Origin: Corythucha ciliata
Lineage: Eukaryota > Arthropoda > Insecta > Hemiptera > Tingidae
DNA: 64,000 nt
Reading direction: 5' to 3'
Assembly: GCA_038030265.1 (NCBI GenBank)
Contig: CM075939.1
Span: forward strand, 13,683,253-13,747,252
Of this stretch, positions 13,001 to 24,800 are shown piece by piece; within the stretch, counting starts at the first letter, position 1, and each line of letters opens with the position of its first letter. The translations under genes were made by a program, and so were the position numbers. The notes beneath the pieces were generated by a model. That model ran no database searches, had not been told where the DNA came from, and saw only the letters and a list, made by a program, of their open reading frames with translations.

Positions 13001-14332
13001 AGCACACTCAGTTTCTTGCGATGAATTTGACGATTTCCAGCGTCGCCTTCTGAGTTGACTGTTTTGGATGGCTCAACAGCCTGTTTTTGAAGAACAAAAA
13101 AACAATTTTTACGATTACAGTTACAGTTGTCAGGCTGATTAGTCGTTTCCCTGCCTGAAATTGACGATTTTCTAGTCGTGTCCAGAATTCCTTGGGGAAA
13201 AGTACTCTTACAGTGGCCGATAGTCACTTTTTCACGCTAAACTAACGAACTTCTTCAGGGTTTCCGATAAAAAAAATGACTGTTATAAGTTTGCGGAAAA
13301 TTAACTTTCGTTCTTTTCTTTTTTTTCAGTACGCTTTTTGTATGACGGTGAAAGTTCTTACACCCAGCGATCCCGACATATTCTCGGAGGCCGTAGCTCT
13401 CGCCACGTCGTACGACATGCCGAACAGCACCGAAAGCCTCAGATTAAACTTCGAACCGAAATCAGTACAGAAATTATCACGTAAACAGAGAAGCTACTCT
13501 TACGAAACGATGGAACTCGTATTTGACAAGTAAATAATTATAATGTAATACACACTCCGCATCCTCCCTGCCTATTTATAAATCTTTAAAATTATAGTAT
13601 TTGTGTGTTAGTTTTATTAATTTGCAACCCTCGAAGCATCCGGAACCCTTTGACTATATATGTATATACGCCTCCCCCTCACCGCTTTACTATTCATCCC
13701 CACAACCTCAAACTGTTTGAGAGTTTACTGACTCCCTCGGTTTAATTCCGGAGGGAATAAACGCATCTTTGGCTACACGTTGTGTGAGTGGTTGGACATG
13801 TTTGCGGTTCAAACGCCCCGGAGTTGGGAGGAAGGCTCGAGGGAAGCCGATATGAGTGAATCTCTGGTGGATTGTAAAATAAGGGGAAGGATTGCGAGTT
13901 GCGAATTGACTTTTAAGACTGAATGAAACGTTTCCCCGCCAGCCTCTTTTCCTGCCTCTTACGTTTTTGTTGTCGTTTACAGATTTGGTTTGCCCGGAAA
14001 GACGTGCGTCCTCCGGGCTATTTGTGAGAGTGCTCAACAACTTCAACCGTCCCATAATCTGTTGACGGAGATCGTTCGTATAATTTTGAGGTACACTGAG
14101 TATACGACGCGCCAAACTTTCTGTCAATACATGCTTGAACGTTTTTTTTTTTTTGTAACTCTTTTACAGATTTCCAGACGACCATCCGAGTCAAGACGAG
14201 GACAGAAAACAATGGATTTACTCTGGTGCATACAGGGCCGGCCTTTTAAATTACAACTGTCCTGATCTCTATCCAGATTGTCCCATTTCATTTATTGATA
14301 TTTTATTACAGTTAAAGCCCTCAGTAGACTAG
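2284..14332 (+). CDS. DM4/12-family secreted protein, complete, four exons
   Basis: Coding exons are 2284-2412, 13330-13529, 13983-14090 and 14170-14332. Donors GTGAGC, GTAAAT and GTACAC and CAG or ACAG acceptors keep one frame with phases 0, 2 and 2, giving 199 residues and a TAG stop. Residues 1-18 form a signal peptide (MKKLLLILIIYTAI...). A dibasic site, KRTKR, precedes the family hallmark YLTFPEGS in exon 1. Exon 3 carries LPGKTCVLRAICES, and exon 4 carries GLLNYNCPDLYPDCP, so the cysteine pairs of the domain (118/124 and 176/183, plus C47) are all present. DM4/12 proteins are small secreted arthropod proteins whose biochemical role is unknown. Length is typical. No homologous neighbour is visible. 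The oddity is intron 1 (10,917 bp) beside introns of 453 and 79 bp. The assignment rests on motif memory plus exact splice phasing. Confidence 0.88.
3350..4014. repeat. Degenerate ~20-bp tandem array with internal inversion
   Basis: Units of the type GTCAGTTTTGGGGTGAAATC repeat at roughly 20 bp with heavy divergence. Orientation is plus from 3370 to about 3655, minus (ACTAAAGATTTCACACC...) to about 3960, then plus again up to the LINE insertion at 4015. It resumes at about 8330, so the LINE block was inserted into one larger array. Confidence 0.7.
4015..6095 (-). mobile_element. 5'-truncated Jockey/CR1-like LINE, copy 1 (degenerate)
   Basis: Reverse-transcriptase motifs occur on the minus strand in three frames. 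A 5' frame (5841-6137) leads into 5247-5690, which has HFDFSKAFDKVDH. The frame 4322-5407 has GVPQGSVLGPLLF and the catalytic FADD box (YHLFADDLVIY). A third frame (4395-4718) carries the usual C-terminal signature SVWNGIPENIKR. At least two frameshifts (about 5390 and 4718) break it. No endonuclease domain is present. The 3' end is a (TC)n tract read on the minus strand (4015-4053). The clade call is inferred from motif style. Confidence 0.85.
6096..8064 (-). mobile_element. 5'-truncated Jockey/CR1-like LINE, copy 2 (degenerate)
   Basis: The 3' (TC)n tail at 6096-6119 abuts copy 1 directly. An AT-rich 3' region (6120-6749) follows, then a C-terminal frame (6750-6959, with VRYWNSLPGELR). Next come RT at 7010-7705 (NLDLSRAFDRVGH, GVPQGSVLNP) and N-terminal RT pieces at 7716-7979 and 7810-8172. 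The catalytic box reads FAHD instead of FADD, so one of the two adjacent metal-binding aspartates is lost, and frameshifts separate the pieces. It is a different sequence from copy 1, not a duplicate. Confidence 0.85.
8065..8330 (-). mobile_element. Short 3' end of a third LINE of the same type
   Basis: A third (GA)n/(TC)n tract (8065-8107) abuts the 5' break of copy 2. It is followed by AATTTATTATGAACACC, similar in position and wording to the start of copy 1's 3' end (GATTTATTAGGCTTCC), and AT-rich DNA to about 8330, where the 20-bp array resumes. No coding sequence remains. Confidence 0.45.
8331..9400 (+). repeat. Degenerate ~20-bp tandem array (CAGTTTTGG type)
   Basis: Dozens of diverged units with the words CGTCAGTTTT and GGTGAAATCG or GGTAAAATCG, all in the plus orientation. 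This is the continuation of the array interrupted at 4015. It has no coding potential. Confidence 0.7.
9490..10480 (+). repeat. Degenerate 30-bp array, plus orientation
   Basis: Units near 30 bp share the words TTTTCTCAATTTTAGCC, GCGAATTAGCG and CTTTTT. Unit identity is low, so the array is old. The orientation is reversed in the next array at 10690. Confidence 0.7.
10690..12730 (-). repeat. Degenerate 30-bp array, minus orientation
   Basis: This is the reverse complement of the family at 9490-10480: words GGCTAAAATTGAGAAAAA and GCTAATTCGCGG recur about every 30 bp for 2 kb. Between the two arrays (10480-10690) is a short GC-richer spacer with no recognised content. Confidence 0.7.
12739..12888 (-). 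CDS. Candidate 50-codon internal exon, gene unknown
   Basis: An open stretch on the minus strand lies between a CACAG acceptor and a GTAAGAAC donor, exactly 150 nt and phase 0 at both ends. It encodes words such as LDWKYICPPGTLSARYN and TVWVVRDRGGDKIII. Codon use is richer in GC-ending codons than the surrounding AT-rich repeat, and no repeat unit is visible inside it. I do not recognise the protein. It lies downstream of, and on the same strand as, the Dok-7-like exons, but does not resemble the next Dok-7 segment. It could be an exon of that or another gene, or chance. Confidence 0.25.
12950..13270. repeat. Single dispersed copy of the 20-bp-array flank family
   Basis: The block with GTTTTTTAACGGATGACGAC, ACTCAGTTTC and TTGACGATTT recurs near 17150-17220 and 31905-32010 in the same order. 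It is therefore a dispersed repeat rather than a gene. The open frame across it (12970-13227, minus) is a by-product. Confidence 0.5.
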
Positions 14333-15871
14333 CGACAGATAGTTTCAGAGTAAATGAATGACTCATTTAAAGCGAAATAATCCACTTCCTTTAAATTGTC
14401 TTTTTCTCTGAATGAAATAGACTGGCTCTATCACCCAGCTCGAAGGTGAAGGATCAATGGGTGGAGAGGTGGGGAGGAGTCCTCGACACGTTTGCTTTAT
14501 AGCCTATCATCAAATCCCACCTGGGGAACAACAACACGTGCTCTTCTTTAACACGGTTACTGTCTTCTTAAAAGCGCTTCCCTCCATTTTATTTTACGAC
14601 TATTTTAGCGGGGACACGAACCGAGTATTTGTTCCTCTCAAAACCTCTCCGTATGCGTGGAGAAAACTTGATATTTAAAATCAATGAACAACCTCATTAA
14701 ATTAAAGTTGAACGTATCTCAATGACTTTAAAGAAGTTACTGTTTCATTTGTTTAACTCATGCAATACAAGAATTACCTTCATTGTTCGTAAAGTATCAA
14801 CATTATAAGACCTTGTTGGGAAGAAAATATTCGAGTCACAAACACTTACGCCCCAGGAATGGAGTTAGTAATGTATAGCGGCAGAGTGGGAAGGGGTGGG
14901 GGGTAAAAAGACGAAAAGATGGCTTGAGTCCATTGGCTTTGTCACATGACTCGCTACGAGTGATGGATGAGACAAGGCCTAGCGAGCTGAGGCGTATTGT
15001 TCTCGTCCAAAAAGGAAACTTCTCTTCCTCATTTTACCATCCTCCTCCTCCTTATTCACCGGCTTCTTCCATCATCAAATTCACGTAAAATTCAAATAAA
15101 AAAAAACTTTGCTTCTTCTGACGTTATTAAATCAAAATAAAATTATAATAAAAAAAAAGAAAATAGCCGTCAAAAAAGTTCAGGAAGAAGTTGATAGTTT
15201 GCGTGCGGTACATAACTTTTTAAATTATTTATCACCTCTCATAACGCTATGATGAAAAATCGATCGACAGTAGAGGTGGGGGGAAGGATTTAAACAAGAG
15301 TAGAAAATTTTTATCACCACGCTTGAATTAAATTCTCCTTATTCGAGCAATTTAGCTTCCCCGCCCACATTCTCTCGAATCATGGTCACATTTTGCCTTC
15401 AAAAATAAAAAAAAATAAAAAAGTGTTTTTTATCGACTCCCCCAGTCACAACTACCAGTTATGCCTCCAACCAACACCCGCCTCTGAAAAATCAGGTCTA
15501 TTTACGGTAGCTGCCGTGTTATGACGCCATTAAGCTTTGCTTTACACCTGATATTTTAGGGGGTGGGAGGAGGGGCGGTTCCTCGGTAAAAGATACGGGC
15601 GAAAAGATATTCTTCGGGTGTTAAAATTGTTGTTTTTGAATGGTGAAGAGACAAGAGGGGCTGGTGAATTGAGAGTGAAACCTAAATAATATTAAGACCT
15701 TTGTTTCTTTCTCCCCCCCCCTCCCGGGGTTGCTACCCCGTCATTTCAAATGAGGGAAAAGCATTTTCCTCTCTATGTAGATGTGGTGGTGGGAGGGGGG
15801 AGGTCTTGATACATTCTATCGAGTGTCGGAGATGAAGCCCGCTCAGATTGGGAAAAAGACAAAGAGCTTAC
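14333..15871. other. Intergenic, nothing recognised
   Basis: This stretch lies between the DM4/12 stop codon and Dok-7-like exon 2. It contains A-rich and C-rich homopolymers and no exon, tRNA or repeat unit I can support. Exon 3 of the Dok-7-like gene would be expected at or beyond here on the minus strand but was not found. Confidence 0.5.
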
Positions 15872-18800
15872 CTGCTGCCGGTGAAATCTTGGTGAGGACG
15901 CCGTATCTTGTTTTCCACTGAAACACACACAAAAAAAAGGTCGTTTAGTGTTGGCTCTTTGAAGATTAATGCCACCCCTTCTTCCCCCTTCACAATCCAT
16001 ATAATTCAGCAGAAGTGTAAAAGAACCGCAAGCACAGATGAGAATAGACTCTCGAGCTCAAGACCGTCCGGTCGTGCGGATTTTTGCCTACGTTCAATTA
16101 CCTTGTTGGCAGGGCCGTCTTCACTAAAAAAGTTGTGTCGCGGCACGGGATAACATTGGGCCTCTTGGGGGGGGGGGGGTTATCACTTTATTTCTCGGAT
16201 TTTTCGCACTCTAAAACAAACTTTGTGGATTGTTCTCGCCAAAAAGACATTTTTGAGGGTTAGCGTCAATCATTTACCGAATTTTGCTCACTAAAATAAA
16301 TTTTGTATCTCTGATAAACTAATTTCACGGATTTTGAAACTAAAAACCCATTTTTGTAGGACCCACTAAAAAAAAAAAACATGTTCGCTGATTTCACCCT
16401 CTAAAAACCATTTCGCGGATTTTTCTCGCTAAAACCTTATTTTCTAGGTTCTGGCTCACAAGAAAACCCAATGTCGCGGTTGTTCTGTTGCGGCTGTTTC
16501 TTGCTGGAAAGCCAATTTTGCCTCATTGAAAGCCACTATTATTACGCGGTTTTAGTATACTAATCAAAGCATTTTCTGGCTCATTATAAGGCCCGGGTCG
16601 ACCACATGGGTTTAAAGTTCCGTCTAACACTAAGCCGAGCTTAAGAGCTTAACCCCCAAATCAGAAATTAGCATTTTGAATACGAAGTCGTTCAAACACT
16701 TAAACGGACATTGTCAACCTAGCCCTAAAACGCAAATTTCGTGGCATTTGCAAACTGCATGGGTTCATATTTTGCGGGTCTTGGCTTTCTAAAACGCTCA
16801 ATTCGCGGTGTTTTCTCGCTGAAAAACTAAACCCTCAATTCTGTGGGGTTTGGGCTTGCTAAAATCCCAATTTTTGTGGTTTTTGGGCTTGCTGGTAACA
16901 ACATTTTGTAGGGTTGCCTCATTCAAATGGTGCGTTTCAAAGATTTGGCTTATTAAAAAACAACTTTTTTTCAAAAATTTAAAAGCCCGTAAAAAACCAA
17001 TAAAGCTTCCAGGAGACGAAAATTCCTAAAACATGACTTTTTGGCAGTTTTTTGGGGAGAAATTGTCAGTTATTCGACGGAAATTCAGAAATAGAATGCA
17101 AAAATGACAGTTTTACGGTAGAAATGTTAGGTTTCGACGGTTCACGACCCTTTATCTGTGCTAATTCAGTTTCTGGGTCGAATTGACGATTTCTCCGCGC
17201 CGAATTCTGAGTTGATGAACAACCTTTTCTCAATTTTAAACGCGAATTAGCCATTTTTCTCATTCTCATCCGCAATTAGCATTTTCTTAAATTTAGCTGT
17301 GAAAGAGCGATTTGTCTCAATTAGCGCTTTTCACATATTTTAGTCGACAATATGAGTTTTTCTCGATTTTAGCCGCGTATTAGCAATTTGTTTTGCTTTA
17401 GCCATGACTTGGCACTTTATCTCAGCAACGAGGTGGACGTTGAGACCGTGAATTTCCTCAATTTAGGCTGTGAATTAGGATGCCCAACAAATTATCGCTT
17501 TTCCTCTATATTTCCAGCAAATTGGCAATGTTGTGTTCACATTTAGCAATGAATTAGCACTGTTCTCACCCGGATGCCGGCAAGCAAAACTGGGAATCAA
17601 TGAGGAAGACCAGGAAGCTTCGGCATGGTTGCTGGAACTAACACGGGTTAAGCTTAGGCGGATAGTAGGGATGTATACAGGACATTACGCCCTTAACAGA
17701 CATCTGTCAATCATGGGGGCAGTAGGGGAGCCCGACTGCGAAAGATGTGGGGAGGCTGAGGAAACCACGGAGCACGTCGTATGCGAGTGTGACGGCTACG
17801 CGGCGGCCAGATACACCATTTTTGGTGACGATAGGATATCCTTCCCCAGCTTCTCAAAGGATAATGGGACCCGTCTCCTAAGTTTGCTGGAAAGGATAAA
17901 TAGGTTTGAGGAGCTGTACTAGGCTCTCCCGAGTGCGGGCCCCAAACGGGTATGGTGTATGGGCCGAGAGGCTTTTGGCACCTTCGGAGTCGGGAGACCG
18001 TCCGAGCCCTCAAAAAAAACAAAAAAAAACACTGTTTTCATTTCTAGCTCTGAATCAGCACTTCATCTCAATTTTAGCTATAAAACCGCCTCCAAAAACT
18101 CGCGAATTGGCGTTCTCTCAATTTCAGCGAATATGAGATTTCTTCACATTTAGGCATGCGAGTTAGCGCTTTTTCCACAATTTAGCCATAAGTTAGCATT
18201 TTTTCACAATTTTAGCCGCCAATCAGCGATTTTCTCAATTTAAGCAGTGAATTAGCGCTTTTTCTCAGTACTATCAGCGAATTGGCGATGTATGCACATG
18301 TAACACTTAATGAGCACATTTCTAATTTTTAGTCCCGAATTAGCGTTTCTTCTCGAACTATGAAGCTGCCTCCGAAAATTGCGAATTGGCGTTCTTTCAA
18401 TTCCAGCTTTAAATATGAACACTTTTTCTTATTTTTAGCTGTGAATAAGCATTTCTTCTTAATTTTGGCCACGAATATGCGATTTTATCACATTCAGCCG
18501 TGCGAGTTAGCGGTCCCACCATTTTAGCAGCTAATTATCAATTTTTCTCAATTTTAGCAGCAAACTGCGAATTTATCCTGCTAAAATTGAGAAAAATCAC
18601 TCGTCATCACTGTAAAGCTCGAAGAATCCGTCAAAATGTATTCCATACAGTCAGGGCTGGATTAAAAACAGAGGGGCAGATGCCCAGGGCCCCGCGCTGT
18701 TTTATATTTACGGGAAGCAAGTTCGTTATAATGCGTTCAGATAAATTCTGATAAATTCAAGTTTTTGAGCTCAAACGGCAGGTTGTTGACATACTTATTT

Positions 18801-21800
18801 ACGCAAAATCTTTAATTGTAGGCGAAAAAAAAGTCCTTGGTAGGTTGAAGGCGCACGAATCTGCCGTTTTTGGCGCAAGTAAGCACGTACAAGTTTTTAA
18901 AAAGCGCTGATTCCTGGCTAGAATTGAGCGAAACAGCGAAAGCAAACGCGTGTAAAATTGAGATAAAATCCAATGAACGGTCAACGTTTAGGAAACGCCG
19001 GCAAAATTGAGAAAAAGCGCTCATTCGAGGCCGAAGTTAGAGAGGCATCATTCGAGCAGCATTCGAGGCATCGATAATGGACAATTCATGGTTTCAGGGC
19101 GCAAACTTCGTGGCAATATAATTGAGAAAATGCGCTCATACAACCTCATCAAAACGTGAAAACATCTCCAATTTCGCGTGTGAAATCGTAAAAACACTTG
19201 ATTCCCGGTTAAAATTGAGAAAAGTCGCTGATTCACGGCTAAATTGAAAAAACGTTAATTCGCGGATTAAATTGAGAAAAGGCGCCAATTTTGGGGCAAA
19301 ATTGAGAAGATGCTATTTCACGTATAAAATATAGTAAAAAAAAAAAAAAAATACCAATACGCGTCTAAAATGAAGAAAAAGCGCTTTCTCAGCTAAACTT
19401 GAGACAACAAAAACGCCAATTCACGTAGGCGAATCTTAAAAAATTGTGAAAAAAATTTGCGACGAAGCGAAACTTGAAAAAAATTGCACATTCTGGGACA
19501 GAACAATGAAAAATTAACATTGGCGAAAGTGAAAGTTTCTAATTCAAATTGATTGTCACAGAATTGCAAATTCCAGTCTATATTTTCGCGAAATATCAAG
19601 TTTCTGGGTTTTATTTTTATTTTTTTTAGTGGGCGCGAACTCTGGGCAATCCCGGTAGCGTTGGTAGGGACGTAGTGGCCAAGGGGTGGCGTGCCATTCC
19701 GGTGGCTCTTTCGGAGGGGGCCCCCGAACAGCTTTTAAATATTAAAAAATATAAATTTTCGGGTTTTGAAGAGTTGATTTGCGGCTAATATTGAGGAAAT
19801 GCGGGCATTCGATGGTAAAATTGAGAAAAATACACAAATTATTGAGATATTATGAAGCCTCGGAGGAAGAAATAATATGGAGAAGGTTTATTTTCCGGCC
19901 ACGCCTAATAATAGTTGTATTTAGCTCCCACACATATGGTCTTTCGTGGGGTGGGAGCTCCTCTCGTATATTCATTCCTCCAACTTAGTGGCTAAAACGG
20001 AGGAAATACGCTATAACTCGCTACACACGCTACGCGGATCAAAAAGCTCCGAATATAGGCGGCTGAAATTGAGAAGGCCCGCTAAAATGTGCTAATCTTG
20101 GGGCAAACGTACGCGGAAAAAAAAATTAGGATTAGCACTAAAATGGCAAAAACGCGTTGTGGAAAACACTAACAAAATATAATTGAGTTATAGCTGAGAA
20201 AAATCGCTAATTCACGGCTAAAAAAATGGAGACGATGAAGCGATCAATAGCTCAACTGGCTCAAGTTATTCTGAAAACACGCCAATACGGGGTTTCAGAG
20301 GTAACTTCACGACTTAAATGGAGAAAAAGGGCGGACTCGTGGCTAATAAAATACAGAAAAAATATTGTTCGCGGATAAATTGAACAAAAAAAAAAATCTA
20401 TAATTCGCAACTAAAACTGAGAAAACCCGCGGCTAAACTTGAAATAAAGCGCTCTTTTGCAGATAAATTTGAGAAAAAAAGATAATTTGCGGCCAAAATT
20501 GAGTAAAAGCGGTCATTAAAAGCTACAAGGAGAAAAACGCAAATTCGTAGACGTGGATCAGTTTGAAAAAATCCGCTAATTCGCGGTTAAAATTGACGAA
20601 ACCGGGAAATTTGTTGCTAAAAATAACAACTTAAAAAGAAGAAATTAAGGAATAATTCGCGACTGTTCCATTGAGAAAATAGTTCGCGGATAAAATTCAA
20701 AAATAGCGCTAATGTGCGGCAAAAATTAAGGAAAAGCCCTGATTCATGGCTAAAATGGATGAAAAAACGAAAATTTACTAATATATTCGGGAATCCCTTC
20801 TAATACGTGGCTAAAACAGAGGAAAGCCGCTAATTACCGGTTAAAAATTAAACAAAAGCCCTAATTCGTAGCAAAAACTAAAAAGAGGCTTTAATTTTTG
20901 GCTAAAAATGGCAAAAAGCGCTCATTCGCTGCTAAAACTAAGGAAAATGCGATTCTAGACTAGAATGAAGGAGTTAGTTCTCGGCTAAATCTGAAGAAAG
21001 AATTCGTGGCAAAAATGGAGAAAAAGCGCTAATACACGGTTAAAACTGAAAACCCCAGCTAGTTTTCTGTTAAAATTGCAATAAAGCGCTCATTTTAAGC
21101 TAAAATCAAGAAAAAGCGACCAGTGACCATCAAAAACGCTCATTCGCGGTTGAAATGTAGGACTCCGCTCATTCACGGATCAATTTGACAAAATCCGCGG
21201 GTTCGAGACTAAAATCGAGTAACAGCTTTTGAAACTGAGAAATAAATCCCGGCTAGAATTGAAAGAAAGCGCTTATTCACAGCCAAACTTGCGAAAAGAC
21301 AGTTATCTATATGACCAAGAAATAAATAAAAACGTTAATTCAGGGCTAAAATTGAGAAAATGCTGCTAAAAAAAAATAAGAAAACCCGCTAAATTCTCGG
21401 CTAAAGTAACAATAATGCGCTCATCCGCAGCTAAAATTTAGGGAAAACGTTAATTACGTCGTTCAAATCAGTAAGAACGAAAATTCTCGGCTAAAAAAAA
21501 AAAAAGAGAAAGAAAAAATTGAGACAAACCGTTAATTCGCGACTGAAATTGAAAAAACTCCAATTCACCGTTTCTGGAAACAATTTACCGTGTCTATAAG
21601 ATTGAGAGAAAAAATGGTTCATTAATAACGGGGGGGGGGGATCGCTAATTCATTGTTAAAAATTGAGTAGAACGGTAATTCGCGGCTAAAAGTAAGAAAA
21701 GCGCTAATCTGTGGCTTCCGGGGACAAAATCGAAGAATACAGGGCTTGAAAAGCTGCTGTTTCGCAGTCGCGGCTGAAATTTAGAAAAACGTCAATTTGA

Positions 21801-24800
21801 TGTTAAAATAAAAAACACAAAAAAAAACCTCTAATTCACAGCGAAAAATTGAGGCAAATCGTTAACTTGTAAAATTCGAAAAACGTAAATTCGCGGTTAA
21901 ATATAGAAAAAAGTCAATTTACGGTTTCAGCTGCTGACTAAATCAATAAACAGAAGGGGCAAAATTGCTATTTCACTGATAAAATTAAGTGAAACATTGG
22001 TTATCGTCTCAAAATTGAGAATAAGCGCTAGGCGTTGATAAAACCTCTGTTCACAGAAAAAAGGGGAAAAAAGAAGAAAAAAAAAAAGAAGAAGAAAAAA
22101 AAAGAGAGAGAGAGAGTGATAGAGAGAGAGAAAACTCAATTTTTCCAATTCGCGGCTAAGATCGAATCAAAACGTTAATTCGTGGCTATAAGATTGAATG
22201 TAAAAATGTTAGTTTTCGGCTAAAATTGTGAGAAAGCGCCAACTCGCGGTTTCTGGGGACAATTTCGGTTAAAATCGAAAAAATACGCTTGTTACTGGCT
22301 AAAAATGAAACAAAATGGCTGATTGGCAGCTAAAATTAAGGGAAACATTAAAGTGCGGCTTCGAAAGATGAAAAAAAACACCAATTCACGGTTTATGAAA
22401 ACAAATTCGGTCAGAATCGAGAAAAGCCGCTGATTCATTCCTAAAGTGAAATCAAAATGCTTGTATTCGTGCGGTTAAATTGAGTAACACGCAAATGCGT
22501 CGCAAAATTTGAGTAAAACTCATAATTTAACTATGCATTAAAGGTTTATTAATGAATTATTTATTAGAGAACTAAGGGATGGGGCCTAGGAATTTCCTCC
22601 CCGGGGCCAGATAGGTGGTGAAGGTCCGCCTCTGCAGGGCCGTCATTGCAGGGGCCGCTACAGATTGTGATGCAAACGTCAATTATGCCTTTATTTACAT
22701 CTTCAAGTGTGCACCCGCTGGCACCAAAATTAACCCTAAAAAAATTAAAATATGCGAACTGATTAAAAAAAATAATTCGCGGAATCCACAGAAATCAACA
22801 TACGTCATAGTTGAGATGGGCTCTAATTCCTCCCGTAAGTAATGTAAGCTGCCCCCCCCCCCCGGGCTCCTAGATATCCGTCAAATTGGCAACACTGCGT
22901 TGTAACCCCTATAAAACCTAGAGAGAACTCGTTTTTTTTTTTTTCGGGAATGGTGGGGGGTTTCCAACCATCAAAATTTGTTTTGACCAAGCTGCTTGTG
23001 ATTATTTAGGGACCGTAAAGATAAATCAGTCTAATTTATTATTTTTAAAGATTTTTGAATGAACCTATCATTACCTTTTATTTCTCCACTAGAGCAAGAC
23101 CGTTATTTTAGTCACGCAACTCATTATTATTTAGTGTGTGTAAATAAACAAGACAATTGTGCCGTGACGTACATAAAATAGGCACTATGGTCGTTTGAGT
23201 TTGATAGGGGGGAGGGGGGAGGTATACCGAGGTCATTTTGATCGTTTTGCTCACGATTAATCCCGCAAGAAAATTAACACTTTCAAAGAGCTGGACCAAC
23301 CCTTATATGTACTTGGCCCCTACAACGTCGCCAAAGGAATTGCCTCTCTCTCACTTCATTAGGCTCGGCTTAATTGGCACATTAGACCCTCCCTTTCGCC
23401 CTTCGCCCTCACCACCTTGACGTCATTGGCGATTATCGACTTGAAGCTAACTGAACTGTACAAGACCAAAAGAAGACAAAAGTTTGGTTAATCGCGGGGG
23501 TTATTCATTAAATGGAAAACATACAAAAATCGTTAATTAGGGGACGTTTATGACTAAAAAGGACCCCTTGTCCAACTTTTGTAGCGAACAATAACAGAAA
23601 GCAAAGTGTGTCGCCTTGTGAGCTTGACTTGAATACTCAGCGCTGGATGTTTTAAAAGAGGCGGCATTTAACCCCCCCCCCCCTCATCCTCACGAACGAC
23701 GTTTACGGTTTCCACTAAGTGAACTTTATTGTTTGACATCGTAACTCCACAGGAGGGTTCATAAATAGAGTCGACGTCGTCTTGTTCACTTTTTCAGTCT
23801 GTGTCATCAATAGAAGTGTTTAAAGATCCAAGGATTTCATTATAAATAATTGCTTCAGGGGTGGTTGTTAACTTGTTATAGTGTGGTGGAAGGGAAGGGG
23901 GTGTTTAAACAGGCGCCTCGTTCTTTTTTCAAACTTAATAAACGGCGAGGTGGCTTGGGGTGATCGTCTCTCCAGAGACGTGATTGGATTAATTGAGAAA
24001 AATCCCCAGCACGCCAAATGGGCGCCTCGCGCTAATAGATGATGCGCCGCGTTGCAGATATACTCGGTAGTGTAGTGACTTGGTGGGTTGGTGCATCATG
24101 GACTGGACTAATTACGAACTAAATAACAATTCCGATTTATTTCGCCTCTCTCACTCTCTCGCTCTCGGAGTAGTGACGTTTTAAAGCAAATAGAAAACAA
24201 AGACCTCCCTCCTCTCAACCACAGAAGCTCGCTGAAGACGATTAATTTAATAGCAAATCTGAGGGGCTTTACAGTAGTTTTCGCGTGACTCCAAGCTAAA
24301 ACGTAATTTTCTCCTGAATAGGCAATCTTGTTAATAAAGTGCCGGCATGCATGTCAAAAAAACCAAACTTTTTATATTTATGGTGCAAAATATACGCTAA
24401 AAATTATTTCTTGTTCGAACGACGAAGCATTCGGTCATCCGGTGAGGATTCCCTAAGCTTCGGTCAGCATCAATCATACGAGCGTAAAAAAAAAAACAAC
24501 AACAAAAACAAAAAAGCTCGCTGGCGTAAAATACGGCGTTCATTAAACCTTCTCACGCCCCCCCCCCCCGTCACATCACCACAAGCTACCCACTTCTATT
24601 CCTTCACCCGCGACCATTAGTGCTTTCAAACTGGTGCAATACGCTTTTAATCCCCGCAAGTCACGCACAGTTTCCCCAAGGCGAAAGCGTTTCGGAATGG
24701 GGTATATTCCAATCACCACCTTTTCGCTTGTAGCGGATGTGTAATTGTGCCCTTCCCCCTCACCTTGAATAAAAAGGCCGCACAATTTCTTAGAAGTTTC

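Larger units (their letters stand above)
2413..13329 (+). other. 10.9-kb first intron of the DM4/12 gene
   Basis: The intron runs from the GTGAGC donor to a long T-tract plus CAG acceptor. It holds, in order: a poly-A run (2493-2517), unannotatable DNA to 3340, a 20-bp repeat array (3350-4015), three head-to-tail LINE pieces (4015-8330), more 20-bp array (8330-9400), and 30-bp arrays in plus (9490-10480) then minus orientation (10690-12730). It also holds an exon-like island on the opposite strand (12739-12888). Nothing in it interrupts the flanking exons. Confidence 0.75.

Noticed and set aside
12970..13227. 85-codon minus-strand frame
   Set aside because: It overlaps a dispersed repeat block also present near 17150 and 31905.
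9490..22560. CRISPR-like array (about 30-bp periodic units)
   Set aside because: Units are contiguous and diverged with no constant repeat and unique spacers, and the DNA is clearly eukaryotic.
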